Origin: Streptomyces malaysiensis subsp. samsunensis
GTDB lineage: Bacteria; Actinomycetota; Actinomycetes; Streptomycetales; Streptomycetaceae
Direction of reading: 5' to 3'
DNA length: 58,331 nucleotides
NCBI RefSeq assembly: GCF_024519315.1
Contig: NZ_JANIIC010000065.1
Coordinates: forward strand, 1-58,331
Part shown: in pieces, positions 49,547 to 58,092 of the stretch
How positions within the stretch are numbered: the stretch's first letter is position 1
Layout: the number at the start of each line of letters is the position of its first letter
Program-made: the position numbers and the translations under genes
The notes under the pieces: generated by a model
What the model was told of the DNA's origin: nothing
Seen by the model: the letters and a program-made list of their open reading frames with translations, nothing else
The model's database searches: none

Positions 49547-50497
49547 TCAGTCCTCCCTGCGCGAGAAGATCTTCAGCTGTGCGATCGAGAGGATGATGAT
49601 GAGCCCGAAGAACACATACGACACCGCCGAGGCGTAGCCGAGCCGGTAGTTGGTGAAGCCGGTGTCGTAGATGTACTCCAGGATCGGCCGGGTGGCCCCG
49701 TTCGGGCCGCCCTTGGTCAGCAGATAGATCTGGTCGAACACCTTCAGCGAGGCCATCAGCTGCAACACCGCGATCAGGGCGGTGGTCCGGCGCAGCTGGG
49801 GCAGTGTGACCGACCACAGCCGGCGCCACGCACCGGCGCCGTCGAGCGCGGCGGCCTCGTAGAGGTGGTCGGGGATCGCCTGGAGCGCGGCCAGGTAGAG
49901 CAGGAAGTTGAACCCCACCGTCCACCACAGGGTCACCAGCGCGATGGACCACATCGCGTACTTCTCGTCCGTCAGCCAGGCGATCCCATCGATCCCGAAG
50001 ATCCCCAGCAGGCTGTTGAGCATCCCGCGGTCCGGCTGGAACAGCATGCTCCAGATCTGGTAGACCACCGCGACCGGCAGCAGATGCGAGGCGAAGAAGG
50101 CCAGCCGCCACAGCCACTGCCCGGGCATCCCCGTATACACCAGCAGGGCCATCACCAGGGCGATGACCACGAGGGGGACGGTGGTCAGAACGGTGAACCA
50201 GACCGTGTTGCCGAGGGTCTGCCACACCTGGCTGTCGCCGAACGCCTCGGTGTAGTTGTCCAGTCCGACGAAGGCGTTGTCACCGTGCCCGGTCAGACTG
50301 GCGTCGGTGAAGCTCATCCACAGGCCGATGCCGATCGGCACGATGAGGAAGAGGGTGAAGAACACCAGGAAGGGGGTGGCGAAGAGCCACCCCGCGCCGC
50401 CCGGGGACCGGCGCCGGTCCGTGGCGGTCGCCCGGCGGAATCCGGCGCGCCGGGATCCGGTCGCGGCCTGCCGCGCGGGCGTGGAGACGGAAGCCAT
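49547..50497 (-). CDS. Carbohydrate ABC transporter permease (MalF type)
   Basis: 316 aa from MASVSTPARQ, with GGAG eight bases upstream. Six TM helices; EAA loop IPDHLYEAAALDGAGAWRRLWSVTLPQLRRTTALIAVLQLM. It pairs with the MalG-type permease. The first TM (GWLFATPFLVFFTLFLIVPIGIGLWMSF) follows a basic N-terminal stretch. Confidence 0.95.
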   Translation of the reverse strand: MASVSTPARQAATGSRRAGFRRATATDRRRSPGGAGWLFATPFLVFFTLFLIVPIGIGLWMSFTDASLTGHGDNAFVGLDNYTEAFGDSQVWQTLGNTVWFTVLTTVPLVVIALVMALLVYTGMPGQWLWRLAFFASHLLPVAVVYQIWSMLFQPDRGMLNSLLGIFGIDGIAWLTDEKYAMWSIALVTLWWTVGFNFLLYLAALQAIPDHLYEAAALDGAGAWRRLWSVTLPQLRRTTALIAVLQLMASLKVFDQIYLLTKGGPNGATRPILEYIYDTGFTNYRLGYASAVSYVFFGLIIILSIAQLKIFSRRED

Positions 50498-50530
50498 GAC
50501 ATCGCTCCTTTCCATTGCGATTCCGCGCGA

Positions 50531-51838
50531 TCAGGCCGGATTCGGCTGGGCCAGCAGGGTGTTGATCTGGGAGACCATCGTGCGCACCGCGCTCTGGGCG
50601 GACGACGAACCGCCGAGCGCGGGATCGAGCGCCTGGCACATCCGGGTCTGGAAGTCCGAGCCGGAGCCCGCGAACCACACCGGCGGGTCGAGTACGAGCT
50701 GCTTGGCGGCGTCCGCGTACTCCGACTGCGGACGCAGCTTGGCGTAGGCCGCGGACGAGACGGCCGGTGTGTACGCGGGGATATGACCCGCCGAGGCCCA
50801 GGTCAGCCCGGACCGGACCAGCTCGGCCACGAACTGGTGGGTGCGCCGCCGGTGCTCCGGATCCGGGTTGTCCTGGTGCGGCAGCACCAGGGCGTGGCTG
50901 TCCGACGCGCCCGCCGGACGGTCGTAGAAGGTGGGAATGGGAGAGCCGCCCAGCCTGTCCTTCAGGGCCGCCTTGTAGGTGGCCATGTCCCACTCGCCCG
51001 AGAAGATCATCGGCGACCGGCCGTTGGCGAAGGCGGCGATCGCCGTCGAGACGTCCATGGTGCGGCTGTCGCGCGCCAGGTCGGTCATGAAGCGCACCAC
51101 CTCGACGGCGGTGTCCTCGTCGATCTCGGCCCGTTCGCCCGTGAGGTCGAAGGTGGCGCCGGTCTGGCTGAACAGCGTCCAGAACATCCGCCAGCCCATC
51201 GCCGCGTCGTTGGCGTGGCCGAAGACGGGCCCCAGCTTGCCGCTGTCCTTGCGGAGCTTGTTCATCAGCTCCAGGGCGTGCTTCGGCGATTCGAAGGGCA
51301 CCAGCCGCCCGTCGCCCGTGAGGAGACCCGCCTTGTCCATGACGTCCCGGTCGAAGAAGACCACGAAGGGGTGGGTGTCCAGCAGAATGGCATACGGGTC
51401 GCCCTGGTACAGACTCCGTTTGACCAGCGTCTTGTTGAGGTCCTCCTGCTTCAGCCCGAACTCGGCCAGCAGATCCAGGTCCCAGGGGTCGAGCAGACCG
51501 CCCGGGGCATAGCCCGCCAGCCGGGTCAGATGCATGATCGCCACATCCGGTGAGCGGCCACCGGCCGAGGCCATCGCCAGCTTGGTGTAGTACGGCGGGC
51601 CCCAGTCCAGCACCGTCGTCCTGACCTTCAGATCCGGGACGCGCTTCTCCACGTTCCGCGTCATGGTCTTCATCAGCTCGCCGTCGGGGCCGGTGAAGAG
51701 GGTCCAGTACTGGATCTCGTCCGCGCTCGCCACGCTCCCGGCGATCGAACCGCAGCCGCTGAGCGCGGACGCCGTCAACGCGGCCCCCGCCCCGTACACC
51801 GCGCCTCTCAGCAGACCACGCCGTGACAGACCGCTCAT
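50531..51838 (-). CDS. Sugar ABC transporter substrate-binding lipoprotein
   Basis: 435 aa. Twin-arginine-like start LSRRGLLRGAVYGAGAALTASALSGCGS with a lipobox (LSGC), so exported and lipid-anchored. The extracellular solute-binding family 1 pattern follows (EIQYWTLFTGPDGELMKTMTRNVEKR, DVAIMHLTRLAGYAPGGLLDPWD, SPMIFSGEWDMATYKAAL). Its ATG overlaps the GH2 stop as ATGA. Confidence 0.95.
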   Translation of the reverse strand: MSGLSRRGLLRGAVYGAGAALTASALSGCGSIAGSVASADEIQYWTLFTGPDGELMKTMTRNVEKRVPDLKVRTTVLDWGPPYYTKLAMASAGGRSPDVAIMHLTRLAGYAPGGLLDPWDLDLLAEFGLKQEDLNKTLVKRSLYQGDPYAILLDTHPFVVFFDRDVMDKAGLLTGDGRLVPFESPKHALELMNKLRKDSGKLGPVFGHANDAAMGWRMFWTLFSQTGATFDLTGERAEIDEDTAVEVVRFMTDLARDSRTMDVSTAIAAFANGRSPMIFSGEWDMATYKAALKDRLGGSPIPTFYDRPAGASDSHALVLPHQDNPDPEHRRRTHQFVAELVRSGLTWASAGHIPAYTPAVSSAAYAKLRPQSEYADAAKQLVLDPPVWFAGSGSDFQTRMCQALDPALGGSSSAQSAVRTMVSQINTLLAQPNPA

Positions 51839-53730
51839 CGCCCCTCCTCACCGGTTGGCCGCTCGAAGGCGGCGGGACGCTGCTGGGCCGCGCGCAGCCG
51901 CTCCACGTCCAGCTTGCGGCTCCGGTCGAAGCGGTAGACCCCGTTCTGCTCCTGGAAGACATCGGTGAGCTGGGTGTAGCAGTAGCCGAACATCAGCGGG
52001 TCGTCGAGCAGCGCCCCGGTCAGCCCCGCGAACCGCCTCTGGAACTCCTCCTCGGTCCGCGGCCGCTGCCCGTAGCCCCAGGACACCTCTCGGTCGTCAC
52101 CGGCCGCGGCATCCGCCTCCTCCGGATTCCACCAGATGCCGCCGAACTCGCTACAGAAGTAGGGCTGGCCGCGGTACGGCAGCGACCACACCGCGTCGGT
52201 GTCCTTCTTGTCGGGGTTTCCCCGGTCGTCGGGGTTGATGAACGGCTCGTTCTTGTCCAGCCCCGCCATCTGGCGGCGGAACGCCTCCGGGTCCTGCTCA
52301 TAGCTGTGCGAGTCGTACACATCGGTCTCGGCCACGCGGTGGGAGTAGCCGGACGCGTCCAGGACCGGCCGGGAGGTGTCGGCGGCCTTGGTGGCCAGGA
52401 ACATCCCCCGGGTGACATCGTCCAGGACCGTCTGCCGGTCGTGGAGTTCCTGGTGTGTCTCGTTGAGCGGACACCAGCCCACGATCGACGGATGGGAGTA
52501 GTCCCGCTCCACGGCCTCCAGCCACTGGGCGATGAAACCGGCGGTGGGCCGCTGGTTGTCCAAGGCGGTGCGCCCCGTATTGGCTCCCCAGTCGCCGAAC
52601 TCGCCCCAGACGAGATAGCCGAGCCGGTCCGCGTGGTGCAGGAAGCGCTCCTCGAACACCTTCTGGTGCAGCCGCGCCCCGTTGAACCCCGCGGCCAGCG
52701 ACAGCTCGATGTCCCGGACCAGGGCGGCGTCGTCGGGCGCGGTCATCAGCCCGTCGGGGTACCAGCCCTGGTCGAGGACGAGCCGCTGGAAGACGGGGCG
52801 GCCGTTGAGCAGCAGCCGCTTGCCGTCGATGGCCACCGAGCGCAGCCCGGCGGTGCACTCGGCGCGGTCCACGGCCGCGCCGCCACCGTCCAGCAGGTCG
52901 ATCCGCACCCGGTACAGATGGGGGTCCTCCGGACACCACGGCCGACGTCGGTCCTCGGGCAGCGTGAGCACCATGCGGGGTGCCATGCCGAGGTCGGCGC
53001 GCACGGTCGCCTCGGCCACCGTCTCGCCGTCCGCGTCGCTCACCCGGGCCGTGATCCGGTGGCCCGGGCGGTTGGCGCTGAGCGGCAGCTCCAGGTGGAA
53101 GGCCCCGGACGCCAGGTCGGGGGTGATCCGGGGCCGGTGCAGATGGACCTCTGACACCGGCTCCATCCACACCGTCTGCCAGATGCCGGTGGCGCGGGTG
53201 TAGTGGCAGTCGCTGTTGGCGTACTCGGTGGCCTGCTTACCGCGCGCCTGGGGGCCGTGCCGGGCGTCCCGGGCCCGTACGACGATCACCACCTCCGCGT
53301 CGCCGCCCGCCGCGCCCGGCACCTCGCCGAGGTCGGCGGTGAAGGAGGTGAAGCCGCCGCTGTGCCGGGCCACTTCGCGGCCGTCGGCCCAGACGGTGGC
53401 GTCGTGGTCGACGGCCCCGAAGTGCAGCAGCACCCGCCGGCCGGCCCAGTCCGCCGGTATCCGGACCGTGCGCCGGTACCAGACGGCGGGGTGGAAGTCG
53501 GTGTCCCCGATCCCCGACAGCTCGGACTCGGGGCAGAACGGGACCAGGATCCGCTCGTCCAGCTCCTGGTGCACCAGACCGCGCTCGAGCCCGCTGTCAC
53601 CGGGGTCGAAGGCGAACTGCCAGCTGCCGTTGAGATTGAGCCACTCTTCACGGACGAAGTTGGGGCGGGGATATTCGGGTCGTGGAACGGCGTTCGAGAC
53701 TTCGGGCGAGGCTATGCCGGGCTGTGCCAT
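51835..53730 (-). CDS. Glycoside hydrolase family 2 (beta-galactosidase/glucuronidase-like)
   Basis: 631 aa. Sugar-binding jelly roll (PNFVREEWLNLNGSWQFAFDPGD, WYRRTVRIPADWAGRRVLLHFGAVDHDATVWADG), an immunoglobulin-like domain, and a TIM barrel with the acid/base Glu in GWCPLNETHQE and the nucleophile Glu in YFCSEFGGIWW. It is short for GH2 because C-terminal domains are absent. No signal peptide, so cytoplasmic: it hydrolyses the imported glycoside. First gene of the operon; GGAGA six bases upstream. Exact sugar not deducible. Confidence 0.93.
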   Translation of the reverse strand: MAQPGIASPEVSNAVPRPEYPRPNFVREEWLNLNGSWQFAFDPGDSGLERGLVHQELDERILVPFCPESELSGIGDTDFHPAVWYRRTVRIPADWAGRRVLLHFGAVDHDATVWADGREVARHSGGFTSFTADLGEVPGAAGGDAEVVIVVRARDARHGPQARGKQATEYANSDCHYTRATGIWQTVWMEPVSEVHLHRPRITPDLASGAFHLELPLSANRPGHRITARVSDADGETVAEATVRADLGMAPRMVLTLPEDRRRPWCPEDPHLYRVRIDLLDGGGAAVDRAECTAGLRSVAIDGKRLLLNGRPVFQRLVLDQGWYPDGLMTAPDDAALVRDIELSLAAGFNGARLHQKVFEERFLHHADRLGYLVWGEFGDWGANTGRTALDNQRPTAGFIAQWLEAVERDYSHPSIVGWCPLNETHQELHDRQTVLDDVTRGMFLATKAADTSRPVLDASGYSHRVAETDVYDSHSYEQDPEAFRRQMAGLDKNEPFINPDDRGNPDKKDTDAVWSLPYRGQPYFCSEFGGIWWNPEEADAAAGDDREVSWGYGQRPRTEEEFQRRFAGLTGALLDDPLMFGYCYTQLTDVFQEQNGVYRFDRSRKLDVERLRAAQQRPAAFERPTGEEGR

Positions 53731-53783
53731 GGGATCTCCGGGGGAGCAGGGGATTCGACCGGGCAGGGGTATGCCATCACCGG

Positions 53784-53799
53784 TTTACATCGTTGTAAA
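53784..53799. promoter_or_regulatory. LacI-type operator upstream of the GH2-ABC operon
   Basis: tttacatcgttgtaaa: seven of eight positions pair, with a central CG as in LacI/GalR operators. 53 bases upstream of the GH2 start. The LacI gene at the other end of the operon is the probable reader. Confidence 0.7.
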
Positions 53800-53852
53800 G
53801 ATCCCGCGCAGCAACTTTTGCCGTGACCTCGCGCGGCCGCCGGTGCGGGTGG

Positions 53853-54086
53853 CTAGATCTCGCCGTTCTTGACCTTGTACAGTTCGATGTCCCGGTTGGC
53901 GAAAAGGTGCACAAAGCCGCAGTTCCAGCAGATCAACCCGGTGGCCGACTCGTTGGCCCAGCCGAACTTGAGCAACTCCATGCCGGTGCTGTTGAGCTTC
54001 ACCTCGCGATCCCGGAAAAGGTCGCCCTTGCAGAACACACATGTGATCCACTTGTCCCCGATCGCCGCACGTACAGGCTTGGCCAC
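53853..54086 (-). CDS. Small zinc-ribbon-like conserved protein
   Basis: 77 aa, GTG start. Two CxxC knuckles (CVFCKGDLF and CWNCGFVHLF) form a likely zinc ribbon; the rest reads MAKPVRAAIGDKWIT and ends NRDIELYKVKNGEI. It closely resembles a small protein that is, from memory, conserved across Streptomyces with no known function. Independent of the sugar operon; flanked upstream by a hairpin. Confidence 0.8.
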   Translation of the reverse strand: MAKPVRAAIGDKWITCVFCKGDLFRDREVKLNSTGMELLKFGWANESATGLICWNCGFVHLFANRDIELYKVKNGEI

Positions 54087-54115
54087 GCTCTCTCACCTTC
54101 TCCGGCCGCCGAAGC

Positions 54116-54163
54116 GGCCCCCGTCCTCACGTCAACAACGACGATCAGGATAGGACGGGGGCC
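54116..54163. terminator. 12-bp stem with long loop
   Basis: ggcccccgtcct (54116-54127) pairs perfectly with 54152-54163 around 24 bases, between the broken secreted-protein gene and the zinc-ribbon gene. Confidence 0.5.
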
Positions 54164-54174
54164 ACGTGGAAACC

Positions 54175-54531
54175 TCAGCCGCGATAGGTGCGCACATAGT
54201 CGAACCGCGCGACCGCGCCCGCGGTGTTCTGTGCCACCAGGCCGATCCTGAGCCTGCTCACGGTCGGCAGGGTCCAGACGCCGGTGTGCGTCCAGCGCAC
54301 ACCGTCCGTGCTGGTGGCGGCGCGCACCTCGGTCTCGTTCCGCGCGGTGTCGGCGTGGTACGACAGCCGCATCCACAGCGTGTCCGCGGGCGGGCCGCCG
54401 AACATCGGCCCGTAGGCCACCGGGGTCGGCGGTGTGGTGGTGGGCCGCTCGCCCTCCTTCGCGAACTCGGTGACATGCGTCGCCTTCCCATCGGTGTGGC
54501 TCACCGGGAGCACCGCGTGCACCAGTTTGTA
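54175..54531 (-). pseudogene. C-terminal fragment of an IS-interrupted secreted protein
   Basis: The frame reads YKLVHAVLPVSHTDGKATHVTEFAKEG ... WMRLSYHADTARNETEVRAATSTDGVRWTHTGVWTLPTVSRLRIGLVAQNTAGAVARFDYVRTYRG-stop. STDGVRWT...LRIGLVAQN...FDYVRTY is the end of a concanavalin-like (DUF1349-type) domain common at the C-terminus of secreted glycosidases. The 5' part of the gene lies beyond the IS element (56041-56247). The two parts are out of register by one base across the predicted target, so more than a simple insertion occurred. Confidence 0.7.
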
Positions 54532-54542
54532 TTGACCTCCGC

Positions 54543-54564
54543 TCACTTCCCTAAAGGGAGGTGA
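54543..54564 (-). repeat. Right-end hairpin / probable omega-RNA 3' structure of tnpB element
   Basis: tcacttccc/gggaggtga arms (one mismatch) with a loop containing the tnpB stop codon (54551-54553). In related elements the RNA that guides TnpB covers this end and uses the adjacent flank as guide. Confidence 0.5.
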
Positions 54565-55786
54565 TTCCTACCACGGTTGGCTGACCGTCTCGGTGGGTTC
54601 CTGCTTCACCGCGCTGTGCCGGTACGGGTACCGGTCTTACCTGCGCTCGACAGGCTGTCACCGCCAGTCCGGCGGCCCGGCCGATGTTCACGGCCGCATT
54701 GATGTCCCGGTCCAGGACGGTCCCGCAAGCCTGACACGTCCATTCGCGGACGTGCAGGGGTTTGGGGCCGTCCTTGACGCCGCAGGCCGAGCAGACCTGT
54801 GAGGTGGGCTCGAAGCGTCCGATGCGCACGAGGGTGCGCCCGTACCGGCTGGCTTTGTACTCCAGCATCGTGACGAACTGCGACCATCCGGCATCGTGGA
54901 CGGACTTGGCCAGGCGTGTGCGGGCGAGTCCCTTGACTGCCAGATCTTCCACCGCGATGGCTTGGTTTTCGCGGATCAGCTTGGTGGAGAGCTGGTGGTG
55001 GAACTCTCGCCGCGCATCGGCCACCCGCGCATGGGTGCGGGCGACGCGAAGCCTGGCCTTTTCCTTGTTCTTCGACCCCTTTGCCTTCCGGCTCAGGGCC
55101 TGCTGTACGCGCTTGAGGCGCTTCTCAGCCCGGCGCAGGAAGCGCGGACTGTCGATCTTCGTGCCATCGGAGAGGACTGCGAAGTGTCCCAGGTCCAGGT
55201 CTATGCCGACCTCCGGTGCGACCGGCGGGAGGGTTCCAGGAGCGGTCTCCACGACGAACGAGCAGAAGTACCGCCCGGCCGCGTCCTTGAGTACCGTCAC
55301 GGTGGCTGGAGTGGACGGCAGGGTCCGCGACCACTTCACGCGCACCTCGCCGATCTTCGGCAGGCGCAGATAACCGCCGGCCGTGATGGACCAGCGGGCG
55401 TTGGCGGTGAACCGTACCGACTGCCGTTGGTCCCGCTTGGACTTGAAGCGCGGTTCGGCGATCTTCGGTCCCTTGCGGGTGCCCTTGAGGGAGGCGAAGA
55501 AGTTGGAGTATGCGGTATCCAGGTCCCGCAGGGACTGTTGCAGCACCACGGCGGACACCTCCCCGAGCCATGTACGCTCGGGGGCTTTCTTGGCCTCAGT
55601 GATGACCTGCTTGGACAGGTCTCCGATCTTCGGGTACGGCTTCCCGGCCTCGTGGGCGTCCTTCCGGATGCGCAACGCGTCGTTGAACACGACGCGGGCG
55701 CACCCGAACGCCCTGGCCAACGCGGCCTGCTGAGGACCATTCGGGTACAGGCGGAAGCGGTACCTCAACTGCACATCGATCACCAT
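54551..55786 (-). CDS. tnpB: TnpB RNA-guided nuclease of the IS605-family element
   Basis: 411 aa from MVIDVQLRYRFRLYPNGPQQAALARAFGCARVVFND. All RuvC residues are present: Asp in VGIDLDLGHFAV, Glu in IAVEDLAVKGLA, and Asp in DRDINAAVNIGRAAG; the zinc finger CSACG...CQACG is intact. Normal length, no frameshift, so probably active. TnpB proteins cut DNA guided by a transposon-derived RNA and are the ancestors of Cas12. Here the partner transposase is broken. Confidence 0.95.
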   Translation of the reverse strand: MVIDVQLRYRFRLYPNGPQQAALARAFGCARVVFNDALRIRKDAHEAGKPYPKIGDLSKQVITEAKKAPERTWLGEVSAVVLQQSLRDLDTAYSNFFASLKGTRKGPKIAEPRFKSKRDQRQSVRFTANARWSITAGGYLRLPKIGEVRVKWSRTLPSTPATVTVLKDAAGRYFCSFVVETAPGTLPPVAPEVGIDLDLGHFAVLSDGTKIDSPRFLRRAEKRLKRVQQALSRKAKGSKNKEKARLRVARTHARVADARREFHHQLSTKLIRENQAIAVEDLAVKGLARTRLAKSVHDAGWSQFVTMLEYKASRYGRTLVRIGRFEPTSQVCSACGVKDGPKPLHVREWTCQACGTVLDRDINAAVNIGRAAGLAVTACRAQVRPVPVPAQRGEAGTHRDGQPTVVGITSL

Positions 55787-55799
55787 ACATGCGCGGTTT

Positions 55800-56016
55800 A
55801 TGGCTGAGTGCGAAAACATCCGAACTGGTCGCCACTGCGCGTTCGTCCTGCACGCGTATTTGGTTTTCGTGATGAAGAACCGGCACAAGGTGTTCGCCGA
55901 CCGGCACTACTGGCGGGCGAACAAGTTGTGGTCCGGCTCCTACTTCGCCGAATCGGTCGCGCCGCTTGGCTGTCTGTCGTCCGCCAGACATCGAGCAGCA
56001 CAATCGGCTGACCTGA
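55800..56016 (+). pseudogene. tnpA: Y1 transposase tnpA remnant
   Basis: ENIRTGRHCAFVLHAYLVFVMKNRHKVF matches the N-terminus of IS200/IS605 Y1 transposases; it then jumps to RHYWRANKLWSGSYFAESVA near the C-terminus, followed by frameshifts (DIEQHNRLT-stop in a third frame, stop at 56014-56016). The middle, with the HUH motif, is deleted (~75 residues), so it is inactive. Divergent from tnpB. Confidence 0.85.
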
Positions 56017-56040
56017 AGGCCCGTCATGAGCGCCGGTCAA

Positions 56041-56247
56041 CAGTGCAGACCCGTGCACACGGCTGAGGTCAGAGCGGGCCGCCTCGCGGGGCGTCGTGGG
56101 GGTGGGCAGCGCCGGTGCCTCGCGGGCCGGGCGCGCGGCGGCGGTCGCCTGGGCCGCGGGCAGCAGCCCGGCCAGCAGTGCGCACAGCAGCGCGGCGACG
56201 AGAGCGCCGGGGCTTCGTCTCGGGCGTCGACCGGGGCTTCGTCTCAT
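56041..56247 (-). pseudogene. N-terminal fragment of the IS-interrupted secreted protein
   Basis: Signal peptide: MRRSPGRRPRRSPGALVAALLCALLAGLLPAAQATAAA, then Pro/Ala-rich REAPALPTPTTPREAARSDLSRVHGS, then the IS left end. It starts directly after the sulfatase stop. Together with 54175-54531 it is the remains of a secreted protein, probably the third gene of the sulfatase operon. The central (catalytic) part may be missing altogether. Confidence 0.7.
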
Positions 56248-57714
56248 CTACACGGTCCCTTCCGGCTCGAAGGAGCTCAGGCTCGGGTCGTAGTCAAGGT
56301 CCCCGATGTCGAACATCGGGGTCATCCAGTGGTAGAAGTTGTCGCCGCGCTCCCGCAGCAGGTCGTACAGGCGGCGCATGAGACGGCGGCGCACGGGCAG
56401 CAGCTCGGGGTGTTCATACCGGTTGGCCAGCTCATGGGGGTCGGTGTCCAGGTCGTAGAGCTCGTTGACCGACTCGGGGTTGACGATGAGCTTGTGGCGT
56501 TCGTCGCGGATCATCCCCTGCGGATACGGGAAGTGGTGGCCGTGGAACTCGGCGAGCAACTCGCCCGGCCACCATGGATGTTCGCCCCGCACCAGCGGCA
56601 CCAGGCTCCTGCTGTCCACGGCGGGTGAGGTGTCGCAGCCCGCGAGGTCCAGGATGGTGGCGGTGCAGTCGGTGAGGCTGACGAACTCCTGGCGGACCTG
56701 CGGGGCCGCGCCGGGGATCCGGATGATGCCGGGGATGCGGTAGATGTCCTCGTACATCGCCGGGCCCTTGTCGTGCAGCCGGTGGGCGCCGGTGAACTCG
56801 CCGTGGTCGGCGGTGAAGAACACCGAGGTGTCATCGGCCAGTCCGAGCTCGTCGAGGCGGGTGAGGATGCGCCCGATCTGCTCGTCGATCAGCGTGACAT
56901 AGCCCCAGTAGACGGCGATCAGCTTGCGGGTCACCTCGATGGGGATGGTGTCGAAGGTCCAGTGGGCGCTGTAGTTGCGCTGCACCGGTGGCTTTCCCTC
57001 GAAGGTCTCGGCGATCGAGGCGGGCAGCTCCACCAGGTCGGGGTCGTAGGCGTCGAAGTACGCGTCGGGCAGCAGATACGGCAGATGCGGTCCGAAGAAG
57101 TGGGTGGCGAGGAAGAACGGTCGGCCGGTCGTGGCGTACCGCTCCAGCTGCTCGATGGCGCGGGTGGCCAGATAGTGCTCGAAGGTGGCCTCCACCGGCT
57201 GGTGCAGCCGCGCCGCCAGCAGATTGCCCGGATTGCCGTTGGGCGTGGTGCCGCGGATGGGATCGGATATCCGGTACGGCGGCAGGCCCCGCTCCTTCAG
57301 GTACGCCGCGTAGTCCGGATGGTCCACGGGGTTGTGCCAGCCCGGCAGATCGGGCCCGTCGAAGCCGTACGAGGCCGCGTTGCGATGGGTGCCGACATGC
57401 CACTTGCCGACCAGGCCGAGCTGGTAGTCACGTTCGGCCAGGGCGCCGGGGAAGGTGAAGGCGTCCTCCCGCAGATCCTCCAGATAGCCCACGTTGCGCT
57501 CGTAGTTGGCCAGCAGCCGGTGGCGGAAGGGCGCCTGTCCGGTGAGCAGACTGGCGCGGGCCGGGGTGCAGATGGCGGTGGGGGTGTAGAAGCGGTCGAA
57601 GCGGGTCCCGGTCGCCGCCAGCCGGTCGAGGTTCGGCGTGGCCACCTGCGGATTGCCGTAACAGCCGAGGGTGTCGACGCGGTGCTGATCGGTCATCAGG
57701 AACAGCAGGTTCAT
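56248..57714 (-). CDS. Type I sulfatase (arylsulfatase family)
   Basis: 488 aa. Metal site MNLLFLMTDQHRVDTLG, formylglycine signature C49-TPARASLLTGQ (CxPxR), GKWHVG, and a second metal site FFTADHGEFTGAHRLHDKGPAMYED. It hydrolyses sulfate esters; no signal peptide, so apparently cytoplasmic unless carried with a partner. The formylglycine-generating enzyme is not nearby. The start overlaps the upstream substrate-binding gene's stop as ATGA. Substrate could be a sulfated glycan or alkyl/aryl sulfate. Confidence 0.95.
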   Translation of the reverse strand: MNLLFLMTDQHRVDTLGCYGNPQVATPNLDRLAATGTRFDRFYTPTAICTPARASLLTGQAPFRHRLLANYERNVGYLEDLREDAFTFPGALAERDYQLGLVGKWHVGTHRNAASYGFDGPDLPGWHNPVDHPDYAAYLKERGLPPYRISDPIRGTTPNGNPGNLLAARLHQPVEATFEHYLATRAIEQLERYATTGRPFFLATHFFGPHLPYLLPDAYFDAYDPDLVELPASIAETFEGKPPVQRNYSAHWTFDTIPIEVTRKLIAVYWGYVTLIDEQIGRILTRLDELGLADDTSVFFTADHGEFTGAHRLHDKGPAMYEDIYRIPGIIRIPGAAPQVRQEFVSLTDCTATILDLAGCDTSPAVDSRSLVPLVRGEHPWWPGELLAEFHGHHFPYPQGMIRDERHKLIVNPESVNELYDLDTDPHELANRYEHPELLPVRRRLMRRLYDLLRERGDNFYHWMTPMFDIGDLDYDPSLSSFEPEGTV

Positions 57715-58092
57715 CGGGCGGCCGCCTTCGTGTAGAGGTCACCGGCGTAGAACGTGGACACGGCGGGCGACTTTTGCAGCTGCCCGGTCCGGACGAAGAA
57801 GCGGCTCATGCCGTCCAGCCACTTGTCGACGGTGCCGTCCTTGGTTCCGGCGACGAGTTCGGCGGTCGTCATCGTCTTCACATGCTCCGCGTCCGCCGCC
57901 ACCTTCGCCTCATCGGCCCCCAGCAGCTTCGCCGCCAGCGCGATGGACTTCTCGGGGTGCGCGGCCCGCCAGTCGTTGGCCTCCTGGAGGACCGCCACCA
58001 CCTTCCGGTCGCGCTCCGGCTTGCCCTTGGCCGCGGAGACGAACGCGGTGGGGAAGGCGGAGCCGGAGGAGTCCTCGGTGCTCGCCACCTCC
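57711..58092 (-). pseudogene. C-terminal part of an SsuA-like ABC substrate-binding protein
   Basis: EVASTEDSSGSAFPTAFVSAAKGKPERDRKVVAVLQEANDWRAAHPEKSIALAAKLLGADEAKVAADAEHVKTMTTAELV ... KSPAVSTFYAGDLYTKAAAR-stop. This is the C-terminal lobe of an aliphatic-sulfonate/nitrate-type binding protein (SsuA/TauA). The N-terminal two-thirds are replaced at ~58092 by the left end of a tnpB element. Sulfonate-type uptake next to a sulfatase fits a sulfur-scavenging operon, now broken. Confidence 0.75.

Larger units (their letters stand above)
54532..56035 (-). mobile_element. IS605-family element: intact tnpB, degenerate tnpA
   Basis: Right end (tnpB side) ends TCAA on the minus strand at 54532, with a hairpin at 54543-54564; left end follows a TTGAC pentamer (minus strand, 56040-56036). 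About 1.5 kb. Divergent tnpA and tnpB and no terminal inverted repeats match IS605-type elements moved by single-strand transposition. With tnpA broken the element is immobile on its own. It splits the last gene of the sulfatase operon. End positions are inferred from motif and loss of host frame. Confidence 0.7.

Noticed and set aside
49487..51553. 688-codon plus-strand frame through the ABC transporter genes
   Set aside because: Gly/Arg/Gln-rich, no motif, opposite three clearly coding genes.
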